18,109 nt of DNA from Peptococcaceae bacterium (GTDB lineage: Bacteria; Bacillota; Peptococcia; Peptococcales; Peptococcaceae): assembly GCA_017622155.1 (NCBI GenBank), contig JAGARS010000011.1, forward strand, positions 1 to 18,109, read 5' to 3'. Below the pieces are notes generated by a model. That model did not search any database, was not told the origin of the DNA, and was given only the letters and a program-made list of their open reading frames with translations. The position numbers and the translations under genes were made by a program. Numbering within the stretch: the first letter of the stretch is position 1; each line of letters begins with the position of its first letter. Of the stretch, positions 8,828-16,914 are shown piece by piece.

Positions 8828-9709
8828 ATGGCTGAAATCAAAGCATCCTTAGTAAAAGAATTAAGAGAAATGACCGGCGCTGGTATGATGGACTGCAAAA
8901 AAGCATTAACCGAATGCGACGGCGACATGGACAAAGCTGTAGACTTTTTACGTGAAAAAGGTCTGGCAAGCGCTGCAAAAAAATCCGGCCGTATTGCTGC
9001 TGAAGGTATCGTAGGTTCCTACATTTCCGAAGATGGCAAAACAGGCGTTATCCTGGAAATGAACTGCGAAACAGACTTCGTTGCTAAAACAGACGAATTC
9101 AAAGAAATGGTACAGGCTATCGCAGCTCATGTTGCTGCTACCAAACCGGCAGACGTTGAAGCTCTGGCTGCTTCCGAACTGAACGGTCAGACAGTATCTG
9201 CACTGGTAACAGAAAAAATCGCTAAAATCGGTGAAAACATTTCCCTGCGTCGTTTCGCTTGCTATGAAACAGACGGTATCGTTGCTGCTTACAGCCATGC
9301 TGGCGGCAAAATCGTTACAATGGTAGAAATGAAAGGCGGCGACGCTGCACTGGCTAAAGATATCGCTATGCAGGTTGCAGCTGCTAACCCTGCTTATCTG
9401 GATCGTTCTCAGGTACCAACTGCTGAACTGGAACATGAAAAACAGATCCTGACAGAACAGGCTCGTAACGAAGGCAAACCAGACAACATCATTGAAAAAA
9501 TGGTTGTTGGCCGTATCGAAAAATACTACAAAGAAGTATGCTTAGTTGACCAGGCATTCATTAAGAGCGATGATGGCGAAGCTATCAGCAAACTGCTGAA
9601 AAAAGCAAATGCTGAAGTAGTTCGTTTCGTACGTTTCGAAATGGGTGAAGGTCTGGAAAAGAAAAACGAAGATTTCGCTGCGGAAGTAGCTGCGCAGATC
9701 AAGGGCTAA
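8828..9709 (+). CDS. tsf: Translation elongation factor Ts
   Basis: EF-Ts exchanges GDP for GTP on EF-Tu. The N-terminal UBA-like region (residues 1-50) includes [19 protein letters not shown], and the core motif [14 protein letters not shown] contains the TDFVA element that contacts EF-Tu. Length of 293 aa is normal. AGGAGG lies 9 nt before the ATG. Codon bias is as strong as in rpsB. It is followed by a strong terminator, so rpsB-tsf forms one unit and pyrH starts a new one. Confidence 0.98.
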   Translation: MAEIKASLVKELREMTGAGMMDCKKALTECDGDMDKAVDFLREKGLASAAKKSGRIAAEGIVGSYISEDGKTGVILEMNCETDFVAKTDEFKEMVQAIAAHVAATKPADVEALAASELNGQTVSALVTEKIAKIGENISLRRFACYETDGIVAAYSHAGGKIVTMVEMKGGDAALAKDIAMQVAAANPAYLDRSQVPTAELEHEKQILTEQARNEGKPDNIIEKMVVGRIEKYYKEVCLVDQAFIKSDDGEAISKLLKKANAEVVRFVRFEMGEGLEKKNEDFAAEVAAQIKG

Positions 9710-9768
9710 TTGCGATTCGCAGATTGCTTGGCGAAATTTGATGTTTGAGCATCATATATTGAAAATTT

Positions 9769-9800
9769 AAAGAGAACACCCCTTGTGTTCTCTTTATTTA
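9769..9800 (+). terminator. Intrinsic terminator of rpsB-tsf
   Basis: A perfect 11-bp stem (9769-9779 with 9785-9795) with a CCCTT loop ends in a T-rich tail (CTCTTTATTTAT). It lies 59 bp after the tsf stop codon. Confidence 0.88.
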
Positions 9801-9824
9801 TGAGATAATATATAGGTATACTGA
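9795..9824 (+). promoter_or_regulatory. Weak candidate promoter of pyrH-frr
   Basis: A terminator separates tsf from pyrH, so a promoter is expected in 9796-9870. The best match is a TTTATT -35-like box next to the terminator tail and a TATACT -10 about 18 bp later (near 9819). An alternative -10, TACAAT, lies a few bases further on. The -35 match is poor. Confidence 0.35.
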
Positions 9825-9886
9825 TACAATCATATTCAGTGAATTTTATTTATGTTCTCGTAAAGGACATCGTGGCAGGAGGCTAA

Positions 9887-10606
<720 letters not shown>

Positions 10607-10612
10607 TATACA

Positions 10613-11170
10613 ATGATTAATACCATCAAACAGGATGTAGAAGAAAGAATGAACAAAACAATCTCTGTATTAAGAAGCGATCTGGCAAGTATTCGTACAG
10701 GCGTTGCTTCTCCGGCATTACTGGACAAAATTACAGTAGATTACTATGGTGCTCCAACACCAATCAATCAGATGGCAAACATTTCCGTACCGGAACCAAG
10801 AATGCTGGCTATTCAGCCTTGGGATAAATCTGCAATGCCACAGATTGAAAAAGCAATCATGAAATCCGATATCGGCATCACACCAACCAGCGATGGTACA
10901 GTGATTCGTCTGGTAATGCCTCAGCTGACTCAGGAAAACAGAAAAGACCTGGTAAAACGCATTAAGAAAAAAGGCGAAGATGCAAAAGTAAGTGTACGTA
11001 ACATTCGCCGCGATGGTAATGATGATCTGAAAGGTCTGGAAAAATCCAAAGAAATCACCGAAGATGAAAGCAAAGGTGCACAGGATGATATCCAGAAAAT
11101 GACAGATAAATTTATTGCTGAAATCGATAAAGTAATCGACAATAAAGAAAAAGAAATTATGACTGTATAA
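10613..11170 (+). CDS. frr: Ribosome recycling factor
   Basis: RRF works with EF-G to split post-termination ribosomes. The 185-residue length is canonical. The protein shows the helical-domain start [33 protein letters not shown] at the domain hinge, the IQPWDKSAM segment and [25 protein letters not shown] in the third helix. GGGAGGTAG precedes the ATG. The uppS gene that normally follows is missing: a terminator and the candidate dif site come next, so the conserved cluster ends here. Confidence 0.97.
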   Translation: MINTIKQDVEERMNKTISVLRSDLASIRTGVASPALLDKITVDYYGAPTPINQMANISVPEPRMLAIQPWDKSAMPQIEKAIMKSDIGITPTSDGTVIRLVMPQLTQENRKDLVKRIKKKGEDAKVSVRNIRRDGNDDLKGLEKSKEITEDESKGAQDDIQKMTDKFIAEIDKVIDNKEKEIMTV

Positions 11171-11203
11171 GTTCTGATTTTATACTGTAACGAACTTTAA
11201 ACT

Positions 11204-11239
11204 ATAAACCCGGAGTCAAAGGATTCCGGGTTTATTTAT
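11204..11239 (+). terminator. Intrinsic terminator of pyrH-frr
   Basis: An 11-bp stem (ATAAACCCGGA at 11204-11214 with TCCGGGTTTAT at 11225-11235) is followed by TTATT. It ends the last + strand unit before the strand switch, about 96 bp left of the candidate dif site. Confidence 0.85.
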
Positions 11240-11334
11240 TGGAATCACATGAACACACAAAGTACCAGCAAATTTCACATATGATTTACAAAGCGTGATA
11301 GGGATGCAATTCCACAATGGTTTTCAAATCTAAA

Positions 11335-11362
11335 ACTTCACATAATCATTGTTATGTAAACC
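11335..11362 (+). other. dif: Candidate dif site (XerC/XerD recombination site at the replication terminus)
   Basis: The 28 bp read as an 11-bp left arm ACTTCACATAA (11335-11345), a 6-bp spacer TCATTG (11346-11351) and an 11-bp right arm TTATGTAAACC (11352-11362). This is the dif layout with the XerC arm on the left and XerD arm on the right. The inner six bases ACATAA and TTATGT are perfect inverted repeats, as in known dif sites. From memory, the right arm differs from the Bacillota consensus TTATGTAAACT only at its last base, and the left arm shares ACTTC and ATAA with it. It sits in the untranscribed gap between two converging terminators, exactly where gene orientation flips, with xerC and xerD about 5.5 kb to each side. 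Confidence 0.85.
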
Positions 11363-11368
11363 AAGTTA

Positions 11369-11404
11369 TTATAAAAATACAGGCACACATTGCTGTATGC
11401 CTGT
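11369..11404 (-). terminator. Intrinsic terminator of ohrR
   Basis: On the - strand a stem pairs 11398-11404 with 11379-11385 (ACAGGCA/TGCCTGT). Past one mismatch it extends by another ACA/TGT, and a T-rich tail ATTTTTAT (11378-11371) follows. It lies 12 bp after the ohrR stop codon and ends just beside the candidate dif site. Confidence 0.82.
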
Positions 11405-11416
11405 TGCTTGTCATGC

Positions 11417-11851
11417 TTACTGTGCAGCATCCATGATTTTATATAACAATTTATATAATGTTGCAGATTCTTCTGCATCCAATGCATTGCATTTTACCAT
11501 CTGTGCAGGAATTTCAACAGCTGCGTCTCTCAGCTGCATGCCTTTTTCGGTAATGGTTACGGTCAGATTGCGTTCGTCAAATTCAGAACGTTTACGGCTA
11601 ACCAGCCCTTTCCCTTCCATTTTCTTTAATAATGGAGTCAATGTACCGGAATCCAGGTGCAGCATTTTCCCCATTTCTTTTGTAGTAATCTGCTGACGTT
11701 CCCATAATACCATCATAACGATATACTGTGTGTAAGTCAGTTCCAGTTTGTCCAGCATTGGTTTATACTGTTTGATAACATCACGAGATGCCGCATACAG
11801 CGGAAAACAAAGCTGATTTTCCAGTTTTAGTGCTTCGTAGTTTTTTTCCAT
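11417..11851 (-). CDS. ohrR: MarR-family organic peroxide sensor OhrR, possibly of the two-cysteine type
   Basis: Winged-helix dimer that represses organic-hydroperoxide resistance genes until its cysteine is oxidised. At 144 aa it aligns by eye with B. subtilis OhrR: KLENQLCFPLYAASR places Cys15 at the sensing position, and Y19, Y29 and Y40, which hydrogen-bond the sensor Cys in that protein, are all kept. The DNA-binding segment contains LDSGTLTPLLKKMEGKGLVSRKRS and the wing DERNLTV. A second cysteine, C121, is 106 residues after C15, close to the spacing of the C22-C127 disulfide pair in Xanthomonas OhrR, so resolution by disulfide is possible. GGAGG lies 9 nt before the ATG. No ohr peroxidase gene is present in the window. 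Confidence 0.88.
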   Translation of the reverse strand: MEKNYEALKLENQLCFPLYAASRDVIKQYKPMLDKLELTYTQYIVMMVLWERQQITTKEMGKMLHLDSGTLTPLLKKMEGKGLVSRKRSEFDERNLTVTITEKGMQLRDAAVEIPAQMVKCNALDAEESATLYKLLYKIMDAAQ

Positions 11852-11895
11852 AATAGTAATCCTCCAACGGAATGTTTTGAGCTATGCTCTTAATT

Positions 11896-11924
11896 ATTAT
11901 AACGCAGATTCATATGAAACACAA
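11896..11924 (-). promoter_or_regulatory. Promoter and candidate operator of ohrR
   Basis: On the - strand, -35 TTGTGT (11924-11919) and a consensus -10 TATAAT (11901-11896) are 17 bp apart. The spacer holds a perfect 10-bp palindrome TTCATATGAA (11909-11918). A second inverted repeat, GAGC-TAT-GCTC (11879-11889), lies near the expected transcript start. Either could be the OhrR operator, since OhrR proteins usually repress their own promoter. Confidence 0.65.
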
Positions 11925-12196
11925 TCGCATTTTTATAAATTTGAATCAAATCGTTAAAATATTCTCTTATGTACCCATTTATTTTCCAAATAGATACAGG
12001 ATTAATATGAAATTATGGAAAAACACAGTTATAAATACATCTAAACAAAGCAAAACTGCTCAAATGCGAATAAATAGGTCTAAAATCAGCTTGAACAATT
12101 TTCACGAGTATTTAGTCGAGAAAAATATTTTTGCCTGTTAGAAACGATTCTCGCAAGCCGATTTTTTGATTTCTTGTAGAATCTGCACAAATTATA
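11925..12196. other. AT-rich intergenic stretch with no gene recognised
   Basis: Together with the ohrR upstream region this makes about 345 bp without a convincing gene. An 85-codon reading frame on + (11884-12141) has no ribosome binding site and looks like random AT-rich sequence. The only local structure seen is a 12-bp palindrome AAAAATATTTTT at 12121-12132. No clear terminator for the methyltransferase gene could be identified. Confidence 0.5.
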
Positions 12197-13389
12197 TTAT
12201 TTCGGCTGAATCAATTGATACAGTGTTGGATTAAACTGAAATTCATCCATTATTGCATGAACTTCCTGCAGTTTCTTCTCTTTCAAATGCTTTGGAGTAC
12301 TGCCGCGCCGTGTGGCACGAATGAGAATATTTTTTGGCGTATGGGCAAAATCAATAAACTCTAACAATTGTGTTTTGTACCCGCAATATTCTAACAGATT
12401 GCCGCGGATGGCATCGGTAGCCAATGCAGCAAATCGTTCTTGAATAATACCGTAGTTGGACAAAATAGACAAAGTTTCCGGTTTCATCTGATGATTCAGT
12501 TCATGCTGACAGCATGGCACAGAGAATATCATTTTTGCATTCCATTGGATTGCATTATACAGTGCATAGTCGGTGGCAGTATCACAGGCATGTAAGGTAA
12601 TCACCATATCTACATCAAATGGTGCTTTATAGCCGTTAATATCACCCAATTCAAAGCGAAGCCCGGTATAACCGTATTTCTGCGCTGCTGTATTACAATT
12701 GTAAATGACATCTTCTTTTAGATCCAGACCGACAATCTCTGCCTGAATACCGCGAATCTCTGTGAGATAATAATACAAAATAAATGTCAGATAGGATTTA
12801 CCACAGCCGAAATCAATAACATGCAGCGTAGATATATTGAGGTCACGCACCGCATCATCTATGAGTTCAATAAACCGGTTAATCTGACGATATTTATCGT
12901 GCATAGAACGTACCACTTTGCCTTCTTGCGTAAAAATACCCATATCTACCAGTGGCGGAATTACCATGCCTTCTTCTAACATATAATTTTTTTGCGATTG
13001 TGTGTATCGACTGCACAGTTGCCCGTTGCACAATTGCTTACAATTTGCACATTATTCGCCTGTTTCTGCTGAATCTTGCGAAGCGCGCAGCTCCCTTTCT
13101 TAGAAATTAACAGAGCATATTCGATATCTTCACTCCACGCATTTACTTGCAGATACTGACCATCAATCAGTTCCATGCATTTATCTAAAAGCTGTTCCGT
13201 TTTGATATTTTCATGAAATACCTGCTTGTCTGTGTATTTTTCTATCTGATAATAATCTTTCTTACGATTAACGTTAATCTTTTTATATAACGCACTTTTC
13301 GTTTTCGGATGACTAATCACAAGTTTTTTCACCGGATTTGCTAAAATCTGTACCATATATGTATATAATTCATTATTCGGTTCGTTCAT
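12197..13389 (-). pseudogene. Class I SAM-dependent methyltransferase split by a 1-nt frameshift
   Basis: Two overlapping reading frames make up one gene. The first starts at ATG 13389 with AAGGAG 7 nt upstream and stops at 12976 just after HNRKK. The second carries on in the -1 frame with NYMLEEG and runs to 12197. The switch point is an A7 run (12993-12987 on the - strand). Adding one A, or a -1 slip, restores a protein of about 397 aa. In the restored protein the SAM-binding motif [11 protein letters not shown] is at about residues 191-201, [12 protein letters not shown] at 265-276 and [10 protein letters not shown] at 290-299. This pattern fits the Methyltransf_32-like family, whose substrate is unknown to me. 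All domains are otherwise intact, so the break is recent, a sequencing error, or recoded. Transcription starts from the tandem-repeat promoter upstream. Confidence 0.8.
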
Positions 13390-13410
13390 TTTTATACTCC
13401 TTAATTTCTT

Positions 13411-13446
13411 CAATATAACATTCAATATAACATTCAATATAACATG
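13411..13446. repeat. Three tandem copies of a 12-bp repeat in the methyltransferase promoter
   Basis: The unit CAATATAACATT occurs at 13411-13422, 13423-13434 and 13435-13446; the third copy differs only in its last base. Read on the - strand each copy contains TGTTATATT, an extended -10-like element. Confidence 0.9.
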
Positions 13447-13452
13447 TTCCAA
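13424..13452 (-). promoter_or_regulatory. Repeat-embedded promoter of the methyltransferase gene
   Basis: On the - strand, -35 TTGGAA (13452-13447) and -10 TATATT (13429-13424) are 17 bp apart, and TGT precedes the -10. The -10 lies inside the middle 12-bp repeat, so gain or loss of a repeat would change which -10 is used. The expected start near 13417 leaves a leader of about 28 nt holding the AAGGAG ribosome binding site. Confidence 0.6.
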
Positions 13453-13465
13453 TAAAAAAGTCCAC

Positions 13466-13510
13466 AAAAAAACCAGCCGAAATACCGCATAATAGTATTG
13501 CTTTCGGCTG
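13466..13510 (-). terminator. Intrinsic terminator of the Cys-rich protein gene
   Basis: On the - strand a 9-bp perfect stem (13510-13502 with 13482-13474, CAGCCGAAA/TTTCGGCTG) is followed after one base by seven T (13472-13466). It begins 14 bp after the stop codon of the gene at 13524-14195 and separates it from the methyltransferase unit. Confidence 0.88.
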
Positions 13511-13523
13511 ATTTTCATACATT

Positions 13524-14195
13524 TTATTTACTTTTCCCGTTTGCAATGATTGCATTATAATACTCAATCAGATAACTGAACAATTGCTGATTCATATTAT
13601 ACATTTCGTTGGTCATGGTTTCAATACGATTTAACTGATCACTGATTTTCTGCAGTTTGTATGCACAATCATCATAATATGTGGCGGTACCTCCATTGCA
13701 GGTTTGGTCATGCATTGGCGGATATGGTGCCGGCTGCGGCGATGGATTCATGCAGCCGCAAGTGTTGGTGCAATCATATACCGGACAGCTGTGACTTGGC
13801 GGTACATCGGCTCCACTACATGGATTGTAAAAATGGTTGTGTCCACCATGCCATGTACCTCCGTTGGCACAATTGTCCCATGAAGAACTATATACACTGC
13901 GCATCTGTTCTAAAAGCTGTGCCGCATAATTGAGGTAACTTTCCGGCATTGCATCTGAAATTGTGGATTCTGCAATACGGTCTGCCATATCACTAACATT
14001 CATACAGGTATCATTCGTAGTCTGCATCTGATAAGCGGCATCTGGTGTTACTTCATAGAACTGTATATTATTCATATTTAAACCCTGCTGCAAGTTTCCG
14101 TTCATACGAGAGCGATGACCGGCCTGCAATTGTTCTGCCAGTGATTCTGTAGTATTTTCTTGTTTCATACTTTCAGATTTTTTTTCTTCACTCAT
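13524..14195 (-). CDS. Unrecognised Cys-rich protein of 223 aa with a C-terminal helical segment
   Basis: I do not recognise this protein. It has three parts. A polar N-terminus of about 100 residues, Lys/Glu/Gln/Met-rich, has no signal peptide and one Cys (C64). A middle region holds eight cysteines (109, 126, 137, 142, 146, 148, 166, 177) with His, Gly, Pro, Tyr and Trp, including WHGGHNHFYNPC, HSCPVYDCTNTCGCMNP and a Pro-rich run; it could bind metal or form disulfides. The last 45 residues (LQKISDQLNRIETMTNEMYN and onward) look like an amphipathic helix or coiled coil. It begins at ATG 14195, with AAGGAGAG about 7 nt upstream lying inside a hairpin, and ends at a clear terminator. Composition recalls spore-coat or other structural proteins, but that is speculation. 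Confidence 0.8.
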   Translation of the reverse strand: MSEEKKSESMKQENTTESLAEQLQAGHRSRMNGNLQQGLNMNNIQFYEVTPDAAYQMQTTNDTCMNVSDMADRIAESTISDAMPESYLNYAAQLLEQMRSVYSSSWDNCANGGTWHGGHNHFYNPCSGADVPPSHSCPVYDCTNTCGCMNPSPQPAPYPPMHDQTCNGGTATYYDDCAYKLQKISDQLNRIETMTNEMYNMNQQLFSYLIEYYNAIIANGKSK

Positions 14196-14246
14196 AACAA
14201 ATCTCTCCTTCCCTGCTTTACTATATGCCCGAAAGGAGAGATTGTT
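14196..14246 (-). promoter_or_regulatory. Hairpin that buries the ribosome binding site of the Cys-rich gene
   Basis: On the - strand AATCTCTCCTT (14243-14233) pairs perfectly over 11 bp with AAGGAGAGATT (14210-14200). Beyond a one-base bulge, 3 more pairs follow (14246-14244 with 14198-14196), and the loop is 22 nt. The right arm contains the whole Shine-Dalgarno sequence AAGGAGAG, so the folded RNA hides it. No T-tract follows, so it is not an ordinary terminator of the upstream pdp gene. Confidence 0.65.
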
Positions 14247-14257
14247 GCTTGATTTTT

Positions 14258-14263
14258 ATTATA
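14258..14263 (-). promoter_or_regulatory. Isolated consensus -10 box upstream of the Cys-rich gene
   Basis: TATAAT on the - strand lies between the pdp stop codon and the ribosome-site hairpin. No good -35 was found 16-18 bp upstream, so independent transcription of the Cys-rich gene is only possible. Read-through from pdp is the alternative. Confidence 0.3.
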
Positions 14264-14283
14264 ATGATAGTACAAAATCTGTA

Positions 14284-15579
14284 TTACTCAATGATATCCA
14301 AAATCAACGGCAATATTTTCGGCTGCATTTCATCAATCACATAAGCATCCTGAACGGCTTTCACAGCTTCATCTAAGCGATATGCATACGGTGTATTGTA
14401 ATGAAGTTCTGCAATCACTTCACCCTGCTCTACTGTTTCTCCAACTTTTTTGCGCAGAATGATACCGGCCGTCGGGTCAATGATCGAATGTTTTGTCTCG
14501 CGACCTGCCCCCAGCAGCATACTGGAATGCCCGATTGTTTTGGCATCAATGGCCTGTACAATACCGGCACGCGCTGCATAAACCGATGCTGTAAACTCTG
14601 CTTCCGGTAGTCCGTTTGCCAGAGAGCCTCCTTGCGCTTTTATCAACTGATAAAATTTTTCTAATGCGAATCCGTTTTCCAGTAGCATTTTCGCTTTTGT
14701 ATAGCCATCTTCAGCAGATAGCGCCTTTCCGCCAAGGAAAATCATATGCCCCGCCAAAGTCAGGCACAACTCGGTGAAATCTGCAGGTCCATGGCCTTCT
14801 AATGTATCAATAGCCTCTTGTACCTCTACCGTATTTCCTACCGCATAACCAAGAGGCTGATCCATAGAAGACAATACAGCCACTGTTTGACGATTTAACG
14901 CATCACCGATTTTCACCATAGCTTTCGCCAATTCTTTCGCCTGTTCCGGCTGCTGCATAAATGCACCGGAACCAAATTTCACATCCAGAACAATTTTATT
15001 GGCACCACTAGCTAGTTTTTTGCTCATGATGCTGCTGGCAATAAGCGGAATGCTTTCGATTGTGCCAGTAATATCTCTTAAAGCATACAGTTTTTTATCA
15101 GCCGGTACAAGATTTGCGGTCTGCCCGGCAACTACAATACCAATATTATTTAATTGTGCACGAAATGCCTCGCCACTGATATCAACACGAAGCCCTGGAA
15201 TAGATTCCAGTTTATCCAGTGTGCCACCGGTAAAGCCAAGTCCTCTGCCGGATAATTTTGCAATAGGTACACCGCTTGCAGCCACTAAAGGAGCCACTAC
15301 CAGAGTTGTTTTGTCGCCAACACCGCCTGTACTATGCTTATCCACAATGATATCACTAACATCTGCATAAGTAAGCACATCGCCTGAATGCTGCATAATA
15401 TCTGTTAATGCGGCTGTTTCCTGATCACTCATGCCGCGAAAATATACCGCCATCAGCCATGCAGAAATTTGTTCTTCACCGACAGAACCGTCCAAATATC
15501 CGTCAATGATAAACTGCAATTCTTCACGAGAGTGTTCTCCGCCTTCTCGTTTCTTGATAATTAAATCTACAATGCGCAT
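14284..15579 (-). CDS. pdp: Pyrimidine-nucleoside phosphorylase
   Basis: Phosphorolysis of uridine, thymidine or deoxyuridine to the base plus (deoxy)ribose 1-phosphate, which DeoB converts to the 5-phosphate. The ATG at 15579 gives MRIVDLIIKKREGG, matching the Bacillus Pdp N-terminus, with AAAGGA about 9 nt upstream; an in-frame ATG at 15587 overlaps that ribosome site. The 431-aa protein carries KHSTGGVGDKTTL (residues 81-93, phosphate binding), SGRGLGFTGGTLDKLES (110-126), LRDITGTIESIPLIASSIM and the C-terminal LRKKVGETVEQGE domain. It is the third gene of a unit xerD-deoB-pdp, starting 78 bp after deoB. The symbol deoA is also used when thymidine is preferred; the sequence alone does not settle this. 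Confidence 0.95.
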   Translation of the reverse strand: MRIVDLIIKKREGGEHSREELQFIIDGYLDGSVGEEQISAWLMAVYFRGMSDQETAALTDIMQHSGDVLTYADVSDIIVDKHSTGGVGDKTTLVVAPLVAASGVPIAKLSGRGLGFTGGTLDKLESIPGLRVDISGEAFRAQLNNIGIVVAGQTANLVPADKKLYALRDITGTIESIPLIASSIMSKKLASGANKIVLDVKFGSGAFMQQPEQAKELAKAMVKIGDALNRQTVAVLSSMDQPLGYAVGNTVEVQEAIDTLEGHGPADFTELCLTLAGHMIFLGGKALSAEDGYTKAKMLLENGFALEKFYQLIKAQGGSLANGLPEAEFTASVYAARAGIVQAIDAKTIGHSSMLLGAGRETKHSIIDPTAGIILRKKVGETVEQGEVIAELHYNTPYAYRLDEAVKAVQDAYVIDEMQPKILPLILDIIE

Positions 15580-15657
15580 TCTGGTCATCCTTTCTATATG
15601 AACACGGGACGCCGAGGTCGTCGTCTCCTGCAAATCTATGAAACATTATATATAAAA

Positions 15658-16863
15658 TTATTCATCCGCAAATACAGGATTTGCAAAGTTGGTACCGTAC
15701 CCAGTATATGGTGCATCAAAATAATCGGCGATGGTAGCGCCCAAATCGGCAAAACTTGGATACGTTATCAGTTCATTTGTTTTATTAGATACTACAGCAT
15801 TACCATACAATAACAGCGGCACATATTCCCGGGTATGGTCGGTGCCGGTATAACCCGGATCACAACCATGGTCAGCCGTAAGTACAACAACGGTATCTTC
15901 ATCTATGATTTTAATCAACTCTAAAAGCCAGGTATCAAATACAGCCAAAGCTGCTCCATAACCTTCTGCATCTCTGCGATGCCCATATTTCATATCAAAA
16001 TCCACCAGATTCACATATACAAGACCATGTTCATACGTTCTGCATAATTCCTGATAAAATGTAAGTGTTTTCTCCATGCCGTCCTCATTACTTTTCGTAG
16101 GCTCTGCCTTGGTAAACGATGTTCCTGCATAAATATCACGAATTTTTCCAACAGCATATACCGGTATGTCATGGTTCAGCAAATCATGCAATAAGTTTTC
16201 TTTCGACACATGAAGCGCATAGTCATGTCGATTAGATGTACGTGTAAAAGCATCCTCTGAGCCAATAAACGGACGAGCAATGACACGACCTACTTTGTAT
16301 GGACCTGTACGGGTCAATTCGCGGGCAATTTCACAGATGCGGTATAGTTCCGGCACCGGAATAATTTCCTCATGTGCTGCAATCTGTAGTACGCTATCGG
16401 CAGATGTATAAAGGATTGGTTTTCCGGTACGTATATGTTCTGCTCCCAATCGTGCAATAATTTCTGTACCTGAGGCCACTTCATTGCCAAGAAAGGACAT
16501 CCCTGTACGTTCTTCTAACAATGTAATTAATTCCTGCGGAAAACCATCAGGAAAAGTCGGAAATGGTTCTTCAGTAAGAATACCGGTAAATTCCCAGTGT
16601 CCGGTGATTGTATCTTTGCCTTTGGATGCTTCCGCCATACGTGCCCAATAACTTGGTTTATCTAATATCGCTTTATCACGTTTAGCAAACTGCGGGATCA
16701 GATGCCCAAGTCCCATAGCATTCATTACTGGCAGCTGCAGTTCTGGAAGCGCCTGTGCAATATGCTGCAGTGTATTGGCACCGGCATCACCATAATCAGC
16801 GGCATCCGGCAGTGCACCAATACCTGCGCTGTCTAAAATAATCCAGATTAATTTTTTCCCCAT
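15658..16863 (-). CDS. deoB: Phosphopentomutase
   Basis: Interconverts (deoxy)ribose 1-phosphate and 5-phosphate, taking the product of Pdp into central metabolism. It belongs to the alkaline-phosphatase superfamily with two metal ions. Visible are the N-terminal metal motif LDSAGIGALPDA (from D11), GKDTITGHWEFTGI with T85 at the position phosphorylated in the B. cereus enzyme, and the C-terminal metal sites TADHGCDP and GTDHTREYVPLL. Length of 401 aa is normal. AGGAG lies about 11 nt before the ATG, a slightly long spacing. It follows xerD by 51 bp, an order also seen in Bacillus (xerD, then drm/deoB). Confidence 0.97.
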   Translation of the reverse strand: MGKKLIWIILDSAGIGALPDAADYGDAGANTLQHIAQALPELQLPVMNAMGLGHLIPQFAKRDKAILDKPSYWARMAEASKGKDTITGHWEFTGILTEEPFPTFPDGFPQELITLLEERTGMSFLGNEVASGTEIIARLGAEHIRTGKPILYTSADSVLQIAAHEEIIPVPELYRICEIARELTRTGPYKVGRVIARPFIGSEDAFTRTSNRHDYALHVSKENLLHDLLNHDIPVYAVGKIRDIYAGTSFTKAEPTKSNEDGMEKTLTFYQELCRTYEHGLVYVNLVDFDMKYGHRRDAEGYGAALAVFDTWLLELIKIIDEDTVVVLTADHGCDPGYTGTDHTREYVPLLLYGNAVVSNKTNELITYPSFADLGATIADYFDAPYTGYGTNFANPVFADE

Positions 16864-16914
16864 ATTTTTTTCATCTCCTGTGAATCTTTTCGTTATATAT
16901 TCAGAAGCAAAAAG

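Noticed and set aside
11884..12141. 85-codon open frame on + between ohrR and the methyltransferase
   Set aside because: No ribosome binding site, AT-rich random-looking composition, and it overlaps the ohrR promoter on the other strand.
12155..12204. Terminator of the methyltransferase from the AGCCGA/TCGGCT pair
   Set aside because: The loop would be about 40 nt and no T-tract follows on the - strand.
13411..13446. Short repeats as a CRISPR array
   Set aside because: Units are directly adjacent with no spacers and only 12 bp long.
13390..13518. Possible N-terminal extension of the methyltransferase up to 13518
   Set aside because: It would translate the tandem repeats and the promoter; the ATG at 13389 has an ideal ribosome binding site.
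15597..15630. GC-rich hairpin between deoB and pdp as a terminator
   Set aside because: The stem is short and bulged and no T-tract follows; it may only be local mRNA structure.
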